A DNA stretch of 64,000 nucleotides from Arsukibacterium tuosuense (lineage in GTDB: Bacteria; Pseudomonadota; Gammaproteobacteria; Enterobacterales; Alteromonadaceae). Location of the stretch: contig NZ_OBEB01000009.1 of NCBI RefSeq assembly GCF_900215315.1, positions 62,001 to 126,000 on the forward strand, given 5' to 3'. How positions within the stretch are numbered: the first letter of the stretch is position 1; every line of letters begins with the position of its first letter. The position numbers and the translations under genes were made by a program. The notes under the pieces were generated by a model. The model was given only the letters and a program-made list of their open reading frames with translations. It had not been told where the DNA came from and did not search any database. Of the stretch, positions 7,915 to 17,944 are shown piece after piece.

Positions 7915-9522
7915 TTACTTAATTACCGGTGGGGTTTCAAAAGTATGGTATGGCGCCGGTGACGGCACTTCCCATTCCAGGCCCTCGGCCCCTTCCCATA
8001 CCTGATCAGTGGCTTTAACACCGCCACGGGCGCACTTAATCAGCACCCAGACAAAAATCAGTTGCGATAAACCAAACAGGAACCCCCCAATGCTGATAAA
8101 GGCATTAAAGTCAGCAAACTGCAGGGCATAATCCGGGATCCGGCGTGGCATTCCGGCCAAACCAACAAAGTGCATCGGGAAGAACAACATGTTTACCGAA
8201 ATTAACGAGCACCAGAAATGCCACTGCCCCAGCGTTTCGTCATACATATTACCGGTCCACTTTGGTAGCCAGTAGTACACGGCGGCAACAATCGAGAATA
8301 TTGCACCGGTTACCAGTACATAATGGAAGTGAGCAACCACAAAGTAGGTATCATGATACTGGAAGTCAGCAGGGGTGATTGCCAGCATCAGACCCGAGAA
8401 GCCGCCGATAGTAAACAACACGATAAAGGCCAGGGCAAACATCATTGGCACTTCAAAGGTCATGGCACCGCGCCACATCGTTGCTACCCAGTTAAACACC
8501 TTCACTCCGGTTGGCACGGCAATCAGCATCGTCGCGTACATGAAGAATAAGGTAGCAAACACCGGCATGCCCGTGGTGAACATATGGTGCGCCCAGACCA
8601 GAAACGACAATATGGCGATACTGGCGGTGGCATAGACCATGGAAGCATAACCAAACAGCCTCTTGCGGGCAAACGTCGGAATAATGGCCGAGACAATACC
8701 AAATGCCGGCAGGATCATGATGTACACTTCAGGGTGACCGAAGAACCAGAAGATATGCTGGAACAACACCGGGTCACCACCACCTGCCGCATCAAAGAAA
8801 CTGGTGCCAAAGTACTTATCGGTTAGCACCATGGTTACCACACCCGCCAGCACCGGCATCACCATAATCAGCAGAAAGGCGGTGATGAACCAGGTCCAGA
8901 CGAATAATGGCATTTTCATCCAGGTCATACCGGGCGCCCGCATATTCCAGATGGTAACGATAACGTTTATAGCGCCCATAATGGACGATATACCCATGAT
9001 GTGAACAGAAAATACAAACAACGCAGTACTGTCACCACTATAGGTAGTGGAAAGCGGGGCATAGAAGGTCCAGCCAAAGCTGGGGCCGCCACCAGGCATA
9101 AATAGCGACAACAATAAAATCAGAAACGCAAACGGTAGGATCCAGAAGCTCCAGTTGTTCATGCGTGGTAGCGCCATATCCGGCGCACCAATCATCATCG
9201 GGATCATCCAGTTGGCCAAACCGGTGAAAGCCGGCATAACAGCGCCAAATACCATAATCAGGCCATGCACCGTGGTCATCTGGTTAAAAAAGTGCGGTTC
9301 AACAAATTGCATGCCCGGTTGGAATAACTCCAGCCGGATCACCATCGCCATCGCGCCACCGATAAAAAACATGATTAACGCAAACACCAGATACATGGTG
9401 CCAATGTCTTTATGGTTAGTGGTGTATAACCAGCGCTTTATACCAGCGGGTTTGTGATCATGATGCTCATGCTCGTGGTCATGTTGCTCATGATCATTTG
9501 GTTCAGTAATTACTACAGACAT
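7915..9522 (-). CDS. ctaD: Cytochrome c oxidase subunit I
   Basis: The 535-residue heme-copper oxidase subunit has about 12 transmembrane helices. Characteristic sequences are MTTVHGLIMVFG (heme ligand), WFFGHPEVYIMILPAFG (CuB ligand and cross-linked tyrosine), WAHHMFTTG and AHFHYVLVTG (heme ligands). This is an A-type oxidase, the O2-reducing and proton-pumping core. An oddity is the N-terminal cytoplasmic tail: seven histidines fall within residues 10-23, mixed with Asp and Glu, before the usual start GIKRWLYTTNHKDIG. This could bind metal. It lies between ctaC (2-bp gap) and ctaG. Confidence 0.97.
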   Translation of the reverse strand: MSVVITEPNDHEQHDHEHEHHDHKPAGIKRWLYTTNHKDIGTMYLVFALIMFFIGGAMAMVIRLELFQPGMQFVEPHFFNQMTTVHGLIMVFGAVMPAFTGLANWMIPMMIGAPDMALPRMNNWSFWILPFAFLILLLSLFMPGGGPSFGWTFYAPLSTTYSGDSTALFVFSVHIMGISSIMGAINVIVTIWNMRAPGMTWMKMPLFVWTWFITAFLLIMVMPVLAGVVTMVLTDKYFGTSFFDAAGGGDPVLFQHIFWFFGHPEVYIMILPAFGIVSAIIPTFARKRLFGYASMVYATASIAILSFLVWAHHMFTTGMPVFATLFFMYATMLIAVPTGVKVFNWVATMWRGAMTFEVPMMFALAFIVLFTIGGFSGLMLAITPADFQYHDTYFVVAHFHYVLVTGAIFSIVAAVYYWLPKWTGNMYDETLGQWHFWCSLISVNMLFFPMHFVGLAGMPRRIPDYALQFADFNAFISIGGFLFGLSQLIFVWVLIKCARGGVKATDQVWEGAEGLEWEVPSPAPYHTFETPPVIK

Positions 9523-9524
9523 TA

Positions 9525-10667
9525 TTATTCTCCCTCACCCTGCTGCACTTTATAAACGTCGGCCGCCTGGATGGCATCACCGGTATCGTTACCCCAGGCA
9601 TTGCGGGTGTAAGTCAGGACAGATGCTAATTCTTTTAAACTTAACTGCCGGCCAAACGCCTGCATCGCAGTACCGCTTTTACCATTAAGTACAATATCGA
9701 TATGGGCTGTTTTATCGTTGAGGATAAGATCGCTGCCAGCCAGGGCGGGGAAAATGCCCGGCAAACCGGCACCATTTGGCTGATGGCAGGCGGCACAGTA
9801 GGCGATGTAAGTGCGCTCGCCATTATCCATTAACTCACTCATGTCCATATTCATTGCCAGCAATTCCTGCTCGGCCGCTTTCGCTTCGGCTATCCGGGTT
9901 TCTTCTGCCAGCTTCCAGGCAGCATAGTCTTCCGGGCTTTTTGCTACCACCACTACCGGCATATAGGCATGGTCCTTGCCACACAGTTCAGCACACTGCC
10001 CACGGTAAATGCCGGGCTCGTCTACCCGAGTCCAGGCCTCATTGATAAAGCCGGGGTTAGCATCTTTTTTTATCGCAAACGCCGGTACCCACCAGGAGTG
10101 GATAACATCATCTGAGGTCATCAGCAGCCTAATTTTCTGACCAGTAGGAATGACTAAAGGCCTGTCTACTTCCAACAGATAATTCTCGCCTTTATCAAAC
10201 TTATTACTGATTTGCTCACGGGGGGTTGCCAGGACAGAAAAGTATTCCAGATCACTACCAAGATACTTGTAGTGCCATTTCCATTGTGAACCGGTTATCT
10301 GCACGGTAACATCGGCTGCAGAAGTATCGTCCATGGCGATGAGCGTTTTGGAAGCAGGTATAGCCATACCAATTAAGATTACGACCGGAATAGCGGTCCA
10401 AAGAATTTCTATTTTGGTACTTTCATGAAATTGAGCCGGTTGCACGCCCCGCGATTTTCGGTGTAGCAGGATAGAAACAAACATTATCCCGAACACCACT
10501 GCTCCGATAACACAGCAAATCCAGAAAATCAGCATGTGCAGGCTGTAAACCTCCTGGCTGATCTCCGTTACGCCTTTTGTCATATTTAAAGGCATGGCTG
10601 CTGCATTAGCCGATGCGGCTAAAAGCAAGGTCGGCAGCGACCAACGAATACTACGCGTCTTCGCCAC
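9525..10667 (-). CDS. ctaC: Cytochrome c oxidase subunit II with fused cytochrome c domain
   Basis: The 380-residue protein has a signal peptide, two membrane helices, a CuA cupredoxin domain (GQCAELCGKDHAYM gives the copper ligands) and a C-terminal cytochrome c domain with CAACH at residues about 292-296 and a distal methionine candidate. This makes the enzyme caa3-like, able to accept electrons from a diffusible or membrane cytochrome c. The start is GTG at 10665-10667, with a good ribosome binding site GAGGAG nine bases upstream. It is the first gene of the operon; the upstream region holds a repeated dyad element. Confidence 0.96.
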   Translation of the reverse strand: MAKTRSIRWSLPTLLLAASANAAAMPLNMTKGVTEISQEVYSLHMLIFWICCVIGAVVFGIMFVSILLHRKSRGVQPAQFHESTKIEILWTAIPVVILIGMAIPASKTLIAMDDTSAADVTVQITGSQWKWHYKYLGSDLEYFSVLATPREQISNKFDKGENYLLEVDRPLVIPTGQKIRLLMTSDDVIHSWWVPAFAIKKDANPGFINEAWTRVDEPGIYRGQCAELCGKDHAYMPVVVVAKSPEDYAAWKLAEETRIAEAKAAEQELLAMNMDMSELMDNGERTYIAYCAACHQPNGAGLPGIFPALAGSDLILNDKTAHIDIVLNGKSGTAMQAFGRQLSLKELASVLTYTRNAWGNDTGDAIQAADVYKVQQGEGE

Positions 10668-10919
10668 TGTACTTCTCCTCTGTCATTTGCAAAGCAAACC
10701 GCAGAAACCTGTACACAGTAATACACGGCGAATACCGATAGAAAATACGGTGAATACCGCTAGCCCCCGAACCTATGTATGACGTTTCTTTAGTTTATTA
10801 TTGTTATAGTTTTTTTAATTTTAACTGCCCGCGCAGTAACCCAATTTGGCAACTGATATTTTTTTCAGCAGCCTTTGCCTAAGAATCATCCAAATCAACG
10901 CCAGTGTAAACCCCTAAAT
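10668..10919 (-). promoter_or_regulatory. Upstream region of the oxidase operon, gene-free
   Basis: This is most of the only gene-free gap above 300 bp. It must hold the promoter of ctaC, which I cannot place with confidence. It contains an AT-rich tract around 10788-10828 and two copies of a 12-bp interrupted dyad at 10726-10737 and 10748-10759 (listed separately). I see no open frame with a family match and no RNA gene. Confidence 0.4.
10721..10763. repeat. Two direct copies of an interrupted dyad, candidate operator of the cta operon
   Basis: CGGCGAATACCG (10726-10737) and CGGTGAATACCG (10748-10759) are 22 bp apart, about two helical turns. Each is an interrupted palindrome, CGGY and ACCG around GAAT. 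The flanks also repeat: ATAC before and TAG after. They lie 59-92 bp upstream of the ctaC start. The spacing and symmetry suggest a protein binding site used twice; I do not recognise the regulator. Confidence 0.5.
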
Positions 10920-10964
10920 AACAAAAGCGCCGGCAAAACCAACAGGTCATACCAGCGCCTTGTT
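10920..10964 (-). terminator. Probable terminator of lexA
   Basis: On the minus strand, AACAAGGCGCTGG (10952-10964) can pair imperfectly with CCGGCGCTTTTGTT (10920-10933) across an 18-base loop. The right arm contains TTTTGTT and is followed by ATTTAG. It begins about 30 bp after the lexA stop, which is the expected place. Confidence 0.5.
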
Positions 10965-10993
10965 AACAATTAACTTATTGAGCTAAAGGTTTT

Positions 10994-11614
10994 TTATAAC
11001 CAACTGCCATTGCGAATTACTCCAACGGCTAAGCCTTCGATAGCAAACTGCTGTTGGCGTAAGTCCACTTTAATAACATTAAAATCTTTATTTTCCGGGT
11101 GCAATAATACCTGATGGCCATCGCGCTGAAACCGTTTAACCGTGACATCTTCATCAACTCTGGCAACCACAACCTGCCCGGGTTGTGCCTGCGAGGTTTT
11201 ATGCACTGCCAGCAAATCACCATCCAGAATGCCAATATCCTGCATGCTCATCCCCTGTACTCTTAATAAAAAGTCGGCATGGGGTTTAAATAAATTGGCA
11301 TCAACCTGGTAGTGGCTCTGTACATGTTCTGCTGCCAGAATAGGTTGTCCAGCGGCAACTTTACCAATCAATGGTAACCCAAGCTGCTCCGGTTCATTTT
11401 CATCTTCCAGTAACCGAATGCCACGTGAGGTACCCGGCATCATGGTCAACACCCCTTTTTTTGCCAGCGCTTTTAAATGCTCCTCTGCTGCATTAGCTGA
11501 CTTAAAGCCCAACTGACTGGCTATTTCAGCGCGGGTTGGAGGCATGCCGGTCTCAGCCTGATAATCTTTAATAAGTTGCAAAATTTCTGCCTGACGAGGC
11601 GTAAGTGGTCTCAT
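10994..11614 (-). CDS. lexA: SOS repressor LexA
   Basis: The 206-residue protein has a winged-helix DNA-binding domain (residues 1-65) and the S24 self-cleavage domain. Residues A88-G89 form the cleavage site, with S123 in GMSMQD and K160 in DVTVKRF as the catalytic dyad. It represses DNA-damage genes until RecA-stimulated self-cleavage. Two CTG-N10-CAG boxes lie immediately upstream, so the gene is autoregulated as in E. coli. It is divergent from plsB, also as in E. coli and relatives, where lexA and plsB are neighbours. Confidence 0.97.
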   Translation of the reverse strand: MRPLTPRQAEILQLIKDYQAETGMPPTRAEIASQLGFKSANAAEEHLKALAKKGVLTMMPGTSRGIRLLEDENEPEQLGLPLIGKVAAGQPILAAEHVQSHYQVDANLFKPHADFLLRVQGMSMQDIGILDGDLLAVHKTSQAQPGQVVVARVDEDVTVKRFQRDGHQVLLHPENKDFNVIKVDLRQQQFAIEGLAVGVIRNGSWL

Positions 11615-11618
11615 AATG

Positions 11619-11634
11619 CTGGCTACCTATACAG
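11619..11634 (-). promoter_or_regulatory. LexA (SOS) box, proximal
   Basis: CTG at 11619-11621 and CAG at 11632-11634 are separated by ten bases, the LexA half-site spacing. The centre is less AT-rich than usual. The box overlaps the weak ribosome binding region of lexA, starting 5 bp upstream of its start codon. Confidence 0.65.
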
Positions 11635-11640
11635 TTAATA

Positions 11641-11656
11641 CTGTGAGTATATACAG
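11641..11656 (-). promoter_or_regulatory. LexA (SOS) box, distal
   Basis: CTGTGAGTATATACAG is a strong CTG-N10-CAG SOS box with an AT-rich centre. It lies 22 bp from the proximal box. Tandem boxes with this spacing control lexA in E. coli, so this arrangement is good evidence for autoregulation. Confidence 0.85.
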
Positions 11657-11754
11657 GCTTTTTAGAATTGCCAAGTTTTTGTCTGCACGACAAATTTGCC
11701 AGCTTTCGCTTCCATGATATTCTTGTATGTCTGTGATTCACCGCCGGTATTGTT

Positions 11755-14199
11755 ATGTTTTCTTTGTTATCGATTCTTACCGTCTTATTAAAATGGCCGC
11801 TGCGGCTGCTGGTAAAATTTAAAATTGTGCCTGATGACGCCGTCACTGAGCTGGCGCTGGACGTAAACCGGCCTGTTTTTTACGTTTGTCACACTGAATC
11901 GGCCAGTGATCTGGCGACGCTGCGCCGGGTTTGTCAGAAGCTGGAGCTGCCCGACCCACTGGATCCTGTTTCCCTTGATGGCCAGCAACTGGCCCGCACC
12001 TTATTTCTGGTAAAGCCGCATAGCGTTGTCGGTGGCAGACCGAAAACCCGCGCCCTGGATCAAGGCCAGCAACTGCTGCAGCTACATCTGACCAACCCCG
12101 ACCTGAATGCGCAGCTGGTTCCTGTTGCTATTTTATGGGGGCGGGCGCCCGGTAAAGAGAACAGTATTAAATGGTTACTCGGCGAGGCTAACGCGCCACA
12201 CTGGCTGGCAAAAATATTAATTGTGCTGGTGTCGGGCCGCCATACCCTGGTGCGGTTGAGCCGTGCAGTATCTCTTAACCAGATGGCAGCACAATTCGGC
12301 GCCAAAACGGATACGGCGCGCAAGCTGCTTAGAATGTCGCGGTTTCACTTTTACCGGCAGAAGCTGGCAGCTACCGGACCAAAACTGGTCAATCGCAGCC
12401 AGCTGTTCAATGCCCTCCTGGCATCGCCGGCATTAAAGCAGGCTATTGAAGATGAAGCACGCAGTAAAAAAATCTCCGTTAAAGTGGCCCGGCATGAAGC
12501 GCATAAGTTGTTGCAGGAAATCGCTGCCGATTATCGTGAGTCGACACTGCGGGTGGGAGACCGGGTACTGAGCTGGCTTTGGAAAAAACTGTACAGTGGC
12601 ATCAAAATTAATAACGCTGACATGTTGCGCGAGCTGGCACAAAAGGGCCATGAAATTGTCTACGTGCCCTGCCATCGCAGCCATATGGATTACCTGTTAC
12701 TAAGCTATGTTATTTACCATCAGGGGCTGGTCCCGCCGCATATTGCAGCGGGTATTAACTTAAACTTCTGGCCAGCCGGACCTATTTTCCGCCGTGGCGG
12801 CGCTTTTTTTATCCGCCGCAGCTTTAGCGGCAACAAACTGTATTCGGCAGTATTTCGCGAATATCTGAGTCAGTTATTCAGTAAAGGCTATGCCGTTAAA
12901 TACTATTCCGAAGGTGGCCGTAGCCGCACCGGCCGGCTGCTGCAACCGAAAACCGGCATGTTGGCCATGACGGTGCAGTCAATGTTGCGGGGTATCGAAC
13001 GACCGGTAACCCTGGTGCCGGTTTATCTGGGCTATGAACATGTGATGGAAGTCAGTACCTATGTTAATGAGCTGCAGGGGTCAGGCAAGAAAAAAGAATC
13101 CATTGGCGGGGTATTTAAAGCCATCCGCAATTTGCGTGATTATGGTTACGGCTATGTCAATTTTGGCGAGCCTATTCAGCTTAATCAGTATTTAAACCAA
13201 CAGGTAAGTGACTGGAAAAGCAGTATTCATCCGCTGGCATTGCAAAAGCCTGGCTGGCTGAATCCGGTGGTAGCCAAGCTGGCTAATCAGGTAATGCAAC
13301 ATATTAATCAGGCAGCGGCCCTGAACGCCACAAACCTGATTGCCCTAAGTATTCTGGCAACGGACAAACATATTCTGACCCGCGATGAGCTGACCCAACA
13401 ACTCGACTTGTATCTTAACTTGCAACGCCAGGTGCCCTATCACCCTCATGTCAGCCTGCCGGAAGGCGATGCCGACAGCCTTGTAAACCATGCTCTGGCA
13501 TTGCAAAAAGTACAAAGTAGTACCGATGGCTTCGGCGAGCTGATTGGCCTCAGTGAACAACACAGCGTATTAGCCACGTACTACCGTAATAATGTTTTGC
13601 ATTTATTTATGCTGCCGGCATTGTTGGCTGCAGCGGTGTTACATCAGCGCAGTATCAGCAGTCAGCAGCTACTCGGTTATATTGAACAGTTATATCCGTT
13701 ACTGCGGGCAGAATTGTTCTTGTATGTCAGCTCGCTGCATACTTATTGTCAGGCATTGCTGCAGTTTATGACCGAACAAGGTTTAGTTGAGTGCGAGGGT
13801 GACAAGTATTACGCGCCGGCTCAGCAAAGCCGCCAATACTTTAAACTAAGTCTGTTGGCGCATAACGCCGAAGATACCCTGCAACGTTATGCGATAGTGC
13901 TGAATCTGATCCAGGCTCAGGGCCCTTTAAGCCGCGCCGATCTGGAAAAGCGTGGCCATCAGCTCGCTCAGCGGTTACTTAATCTGCATGGCATTGTCGC
14001 GCCCGAATACTACGACAAAGGACTATTTACCACTCTGATTAATGCATTAAAAGAGGCCGGCATAAGCCACACAGACAGTAGTAATCAGGTGTGCAGCAGT
14101 AGCCGGCTGGAGCAGCTGACCCAGACCGTTAACACCTTGCTGCGCAACGATATTCTGCAGAGCCTGCAAAGTATCATGCCGCAGCAAACCGCGCCTTAG
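11755..14199 (+). CDS. plsB: Glycerol-3-phosphate 1-O-acyltransferase PlsB
   Basis: The 814-residue peripheral inner-membrane enzyme acylates the sn-1 position of glycerol-3-phosphate, the first step of phospholipid synthesis. The catalytic block H-x4-D is seen in [13 protein letters not shown], and later family blocks [17 protein letters not shown] and [10 protein letters not shown] are in the expected order. Length matches the family (about 800). The ATG at 11755 starts in a region free of other genes; divergent from lexA with a 140-bp gap. It overlaps the tesB stop by 4 bp at its 3' end. Confidence 0.97.
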   Translation: MFSLLSILTVLLKWPLRLLVKFKIVPDDAVTELALDVNRPVFYVCHTESASDLATLRRVCQKLELPDPLDPVSLDGQQLARTLFLVKPHSVVGGRPKTRALDQGQQLLQLHLTNPDLNAQLVPVAILWGRAPGKENSIKWLLGEANAPHWLAKILIVLVSGRHTLVRLSRAVSLNQMAAQFGAKTDTARKLLRMSRFHFYRQKLAATGPKLVNRSQLFNALLASPALKQAIEDEARSKKISVKVARHEAHKLLQEIAADYRESTLRVGDRVLSWLWKKLYSGIKINNADMLRELAQKGHEIVYVPCHRSHMDYLLLSYVIYHQGLVPPHIAAGINLNFWPAGPIFRRGGAFFIRRSFSGNKLYSAVFREYLSQLFSKGYAVKYYSEGGRSRTGRLLQPKTGMLAMTVQSMLRGIERPVTLVPVYLGYEHVMEVSTYVNELQGSGKKKESIGGVFKAIRNLRDYGYGYVNFGEPIQLNQYLNQQVSDWKSSIHPLALQKPGWLNPVVAKLANQVMQHINQAAALNATNLIALSILATDKHILTRDELTQQLDLYLNLQRQVPYHPHVSLPEGDADSLVNHALALQKVQSSTDGFGELIGLSEQHSVLATYYRNNVLHLFMLPALLAAAVLHQRSISSQQLLGYIEQLYPLLRAELFLYVSSLHTYCQALLQFMTEQGLVECEGDKYYAPAQQSRQYFKLSLLAHNAEDTLQRYAIVLNLIQAQGPLSRADLEKRGHQLAQRLLNLHGIVAPEYYDKGLFTTLINALKEAGISHTDSSNQVCSSSRLEQLTQTVNTLLRNDILQSLQSIMPQQTAP

Positions 14200-15065
14200 C
14201 GGGCGCTGGCGTACTGGCGAATCACCCCTTCCTGGATAGTTGAGGCAACCAGTTCGCCGCTGCGGTTAAAAAACTGGCCCCGCACCAGCCCCCTTCCACC
14301 GCTGGCCCGGGGGCTGTCTACCGCATACAGTAACCAGTCATCAAAGCGGAAGTCCTGATGAAACCACATAGCATGATCAATGGTGGCCACTTGCATATTC
14401 GCTGCCATAAATGACGCACCATGCGGCTGTAATGCTGTTGGCAGAAAGTTAAAATCTGAAGCATACGCCAGTAAGTATTTATGAACCCTGATATCATCCG
14501 GCATATTGCCATTGGCTTTAAACCAGACATAACGTTTCGGTGCACTGATTTGCGGTTGAAACGGATTCTGAAAATCTACCGGGCGCATCTCTATCGGCTT
14601 TTCACAAATAAATTTACTCCGCAGCGCTTCCGGAATTAACGAAGCATGCTGCTGATAAAAAGCCAAATCAGACACCAGTTCATCCGGACCGGGGACTTCT
14701 GGCATAGGATCATAGTGATTGAAGCCCTGCTCTTCAGTCTGAAACGACGCCGTCATATAAAAAATAGGTTTACCATATTGAATGGCACTTACCCGGCGGG
14801 TGCTGAAACTTTTGCCGTCCCGGATGTTTTCTACTTCGTACACTATGGGTTTTGCGGCATCGCCCGGCCGTAAAAAATAAGAGTGAAAAGAGTGGACCTT
14901 GCGCTCTTCGGTCAGGGTTTCTTTGGCAGCTGACAGGGCCTGGCCCATTACCTGCCCGCCAAACACCGCCTTAAAACCTAAGTCCTGACTTTGTCCGCGA
15001 TACAGCCCTAACTCAATCGTTTCCAGTTTTAATAACGATAACAAATTTTCTAATACCTGACTCAT
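14196..15065 (-). CDS. tesB: Acyl-CoA thioesterase II
   Basis: The 289-residue protein has a double hot-dog fold of the TesB family. It contains [22 protein letters not shown] near the N-terminus (the family start), [12 protein letters not shown] and, in the C-terminal half, SLDHAMWFH-like [13 protein letters not shown], where the aspartate is catalytic. It cleaves medium- and long-chain acyl-CoA to fatty acid and CoA in the cytoplasm. It converges with plsB, another acyl-CoA user, with a 4-bp overlap of the 3' ends. Confidence 0.95.
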   Translation of the reverse strand: MSQVLENLLSLLKLETIELGLYRGQSQDLGFKAVFGGQVMGQALSAAKETLTEERKVHSFHSYFLRPGDAAKPIVYEVENIRDGKSFSTRRVSAIQYGKPIFYMTASFQTEEQGFNHYDPMPEVPGPDELVSDLAFYQQHASLIPEALRSKFICEKPIEMRPVDFQNPFQPQISAPKRYVWFKANGNMPDDIRVHKYLLAYASDFNFLPTALQPHGASFMAANMQVATIDHAMWFHQDFRFDDWLLYAVDSPRASGGRGLVRGQFFNRSGELVASTIQEGVIRQYASAR

Positions 15066-15129
15066 TCAGCGGTCCTTTTGCTACACTCTGCATTGTCTAT
15101 TCTGCCGCAAAGCAAGGTACCTGGCAAAG

Positions 15130-15588
15130 ATGAACTACTGGTTATTCAAAACTGAACCGGCTGAATGCAGTATTGATGATTTCGCCCGGGCACCCGACAC
15201 GCCAATAGTCTGGGAGGGCGTCCGAAATTATCAGGCAAGAAACTTCCTGCGGGATCAAGTTGCCATTGGCGACCAGGTTTTTATCTACCACTCCAGTTGC
15301 AAGGATATTGGTATTGCCGGCATCGCCAAAGTGGTCAAAGCAGCTTACCCGGATCCCAGCCAGTTTGACCGTAACAGTATTTATTTTGATCAGAAATCGA
15401 CAACTGAGCAACCACGCTGGATAGCGGTTAATTTACTGTTTGTCAGTAAGCTGGAGCAACTCATCAGACTAGACAAACTGAAAAGCTTAGCTACTCTGAT
15501 AGAGTTGCCATTAGTTCGCAAAGGCAACAGACTTTCCGTTATGCCTGTTACCCGCGCAGAGTGGCAAACCATTATAGCGCTTACCTGA
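15130..15588 (+). CDS. EVE domain protein
   Basis: The 152-residue protein is a single EVE domain (PUA-like fold), shown by its start MNYWLFKTEPAECSIDDF, the VWEGVRNYQARNFLRD block and YHSSCKDIGIAGIAKV. EVE domains are thought to bind modified bases in DNA or RNA; the physiological role of free-standing EVE proteins in proteobacteria is not settled. It is divergent from tesB (64-bp gap) and followed on the same strand by a small hypothetical gene. Confidence 0.9.
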   Translation: MNYWLFKTEPAECSIDDFARAPDTPIVWEGVRNYQARNFLRDQVAIGDQVFIYHSSCKDIGIAGIAKVVKAAYPDPSQFDRNSIYFDQKSTTEQPRWIAVNLLFVSKLEQLIRLDKLKSLATLIELPLVRKGNRLSVMPVTRAEWQTIIALT

Positions 15589-15637
15589 CCGGCCTGACTG
15601 AATCCCAAAACGTAAGTCCATGTAGTTGGAGCCAGGT

Positions 15638-15868
15638 ATGATTCAAGAGCGGCGCCAGACGGATAAGGATATGCATTATTTCTGGGACGAACTCAATTTA
15701 GCACAGAAGTTTTCTGTCGCAGAGTTGCAGCGATTCGGCTATGAGTTACGGTTTGTCCGGCAACAAAATAATCACAAAGTGGCAGTGTTGTTTGCCGGAA
15801 ATAAAATGGCTGCCATAGACAATGAAGGCCAGATTGATACTGAGCCTCAGGTTGTCCTGAGACATTGA
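15638..15868 (+). CDS. Small hypothetical protein
   Basis: I do not recognise this 76-residue protein. The ATG at 15638 follows GGAG at a suitable distance, so it is preferred over an in-frame TTG at 15626. The protein is charged and soluble, with an acidic, aromatic N-terminal part (HYFWDEL) and a predicted beta-rich centre (YELRFVRQQNNHKVAVLFAGNK). No signal peptide or helix pair is seen. It lies 49 bp after the EVE gene and is followed by a strong terminator, which supports it being the last gene of a short transcript. Confidence 0.65.
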   Translation: MIQERRQTDKDMHYFWDELNLAQKFSVAELQRFGYELRFVRQQNNHKVAVLFAGNKMAAIDNEGQIDTEPQVVLRH

Positions 15869-15946
15869 CGTCGCAGTAACACCACCCTGGTGGAATCAGC
15901 GGTAAACTTATCAACCATTAACATACAGTAGAAGCAAGCAACAAAT

Positions 15947-15968
15947 AGCCGGCGAATGCCGGCTTTTT
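15947..15968 (+). terminator. Rho-independent terminator, probably bidirectional
   Basis: AGCCGGC (15947-15953) and GCCGGCT (15958-15964) form a perfect 7-bp GC-rich stem with the loop GAAT, followed by TTTT. It separates the small hypothetical gene from the convergent DUF885 gene and may serve both. Confidence 0.85.
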
Positions 15969-15977
15969 ATTTAGTAG

Positions 15978-17711
15978 CTAGTTGGCAAGTTCTGCCGCTA
16001 TATAAGCGGCAACCTGTCTCTCCAGCACTGCCAGCGGTACACTGCCGTTACTCAACACAACATCGTGGAAACCACGAATATCAAATTTGTCACCCAGCTG
16101 TTGTTCCGCTTCATTTCGTAGCCGTCTGATAGTCAGTTCACCTAACTTGTACGACAATGCCTGGGCTGGCCAGCTAATATAACGATCAATTTCGGTAGTC
16201 ACGTTGTGAATGGATAACGCAGTGTTTGCTGCCAGAAAATCGATAGCCTGCTGTCTGCTCCAGCCCATGCTATGCATCCCGGTATCGACAACCAGACGTG
16301 CTGCCCGCCACATTTCATAGGTCAGGCGGCCAAAGTCAGCATAGGGGTCGTCATAGAAGCCCATTTCCAGCCCCAGATATTCCGCATACAAGCCCCAACC
16401 TTCACCAAATGCCGAGGTATAAAAGCTACGCCGGTAATCGGGCAGGCTCGCTTGCTCACGCGCCAGCGATATTTGCAGGTGGTGGCCTGGCACCGCTTCA
16501 TGCAGGGTCAGCGCCGGCATCTCATACAACGGCCGGCGATTCAGCGCATAAGTATTAACCCAGTAAAAGCCAGCCTGATCATCCCGTGATGCCCCGGCAT
16601 AGCGACCAGTAGTGTACTTAGGCGCAATTTCTGCCGGCACCGGTACCACGCCATAGGGCGTGCGTGGCAACGTTTTAAATAAGCGGGGCAATTCAGCATC
16701 GGCCTTCTTCGACAACCATGCTGCGTAGCGCATCAACTCCTGCTCAGACTGCGGATAAAACTGCGGATCGGTACGCAGGAACTGAATAAAGTCAGCAAAA
16801 CTTCCGGTAAATTCAAGTTTATCAATAATCGCCTGCATTTCAGCACGGATGCGTTTTACTTCGGCTAAGCCTGTGTCGTGTACCTGACGAGGGGTCAGTT
16901 CAAGCGTGGTATAGTGTTCGAGCCTGTTCTGATAAAACTCAGCACCATCTGGCAACGCACTGGCGGCGATAGTACTGCGGGCGCCAGGGATATATTGCTG
17001 CACCATGAAATCATAAAATGCCTGATATGCCGGGTTTACTTCGTCAATAATCAGCTGTTGCGCCCGGGCCTGCAGCTGCTGCCACTTTTCATCATTAATA
17101 GTATCAGGCTTGGTCAGAAATGGCCGGTAAAACACGCTGGCAGTCATATCTTCGGTAATATATGAACTGATGCTTTGTTCAAAGCCAGCCAGTACAGCTT
17201 TGGGCTGCGTGATTCCGGTCAGCAGTCCCTGGCGCATCCAGTCAGTTTGCTGTTGCATATACACCGGTACTGTTGCCAGTTTCTGCAGGTAATTTTCAAA
17301 GTCAGCGCTTTGGCGCAAGCCACTTCGCTGTAACAGCATTGCCACCGACGTATGGAAACCAGATTCTGACGTTAACGGCATCAGGTGAGCATTAAACCGG
17401 TACTCATCAATCTGATTTGCCAGCCGGTACTGCAATATCGCGTGATTAATCTGATTTTGTTCCGACAGCTTTTGCACGTTCACTTGTGATAGTTGTTGTT
17501 GCCATTCGAGACGCTGTTGCTGCCTTGCACTTAACGCTGCCGGTGACATATCGGGCAAGCGTTCTGGTTCGCTCTCAGTCAGGCGGGTTGCAGCCTGCCA
17601 GATTTGTTCCGCTAACTGGGTAAAACGCTGATCAGGATCAGTTGACAGCGGCGCTGCTGCGCAACCTGCCAGCATGGCCAGTAACACTGTGATTGTAACC
17701 ATATTTCGCAT
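15978..17711 (-). CDS. DUF885 family lipoprotein, probable metallopeptidase-like
   Basis: The 577-residue protein has a lipoprotein signal (MLAGC, lipid-modified Cys about residue 17) and a DUF885 domain. The family's HEAVPGHH motif (residues about 410-417) resembles an extended HExxH zinc site, and the downstream FGEGWGLYAEYLG block is also typical. DUF885 proteins are thought to be zinc peptidases on this basis; the substrate is unknown. The protein should sit in the periplasm, anchored in a membrane. It is divergent from a diguanylate cyclase gene with a 233-bp gap. Confidence 0.88.
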   Translation of the reverse strand: MRNMVTITVLLAMLAGCAAAPLSTDPDQRFTQLAEQIWQAATRLTESEPERLPDMSPAALSARQQQRLEWQQQLSQVNVQKLSEQNQINHAILQYRLANQIDEYRFNAHLMPLTSESGFHTSVAMLLQRSGLRQSADFENYLQKLATVPVYMQQQTDWMRQGLLTGITQPKAVLAGFEQSISSYITEDMTASVFYRPFLTKPDTINDEKWQQLQARAQQLIIDEVNPAYQAFYDFMVQQYIPGARSTIAASALPDGAEFYQNRLEHYTTLELTPRQVHDTGLAEVKRIRAEMQAIIDKLEFTGSFADFIQFLRTDPQFYPQSEQELMRYAAWLSKKADAELPRLFKTLPRTPYGVVPVPAEIAPKYTTGRYAGASRDDQAGFYWVNTYALNRRPLYEMPALTLHEAVPGHHLQISLAREQASLPDYRRSFYTSAFGEGWGLYAEYLGLEMGFYDDPYADFGRLTYEMWRAARLVVDTGMHSMGWSRQQAIDFLAANTALSIHNVTTEIDRYISWPAQALSYKLGELTIRRLRNEAEQQLGDKFDIRGFHDVVLSNGSVPLAVLERQVAAYIAAELAN

Positions 17712-17944
17712 CGTGTTATTCCTTCCACTAGTCTTATAACGATTGTAACCCGATTTACCCCGGAAGAAAGCCGGTTAAACTGACAAAACCGGCCGCTGAG
17801 CCGACATTTTCCGATCTGTTTGTCGCTATTTTCAGCGACTGAGCGATTTTGTTTACATAGCTGGTTGCCAGCGAGCCGGATTCGGTTACTATGGGACCTG
17901 AATATAATAGTAAAGTGATTGGCCCCGGAGCTAAACATCGTCAT

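Noticed and set aside
8145..9457. Several open frames of 65-100 codons antisense to ctaD
   Set aside because: They are read from the complementary strand of a highly conserved gene, carry no family motif and are rich in improbable repeats of Ile, Met and Pro; they are shadows of ctaD.
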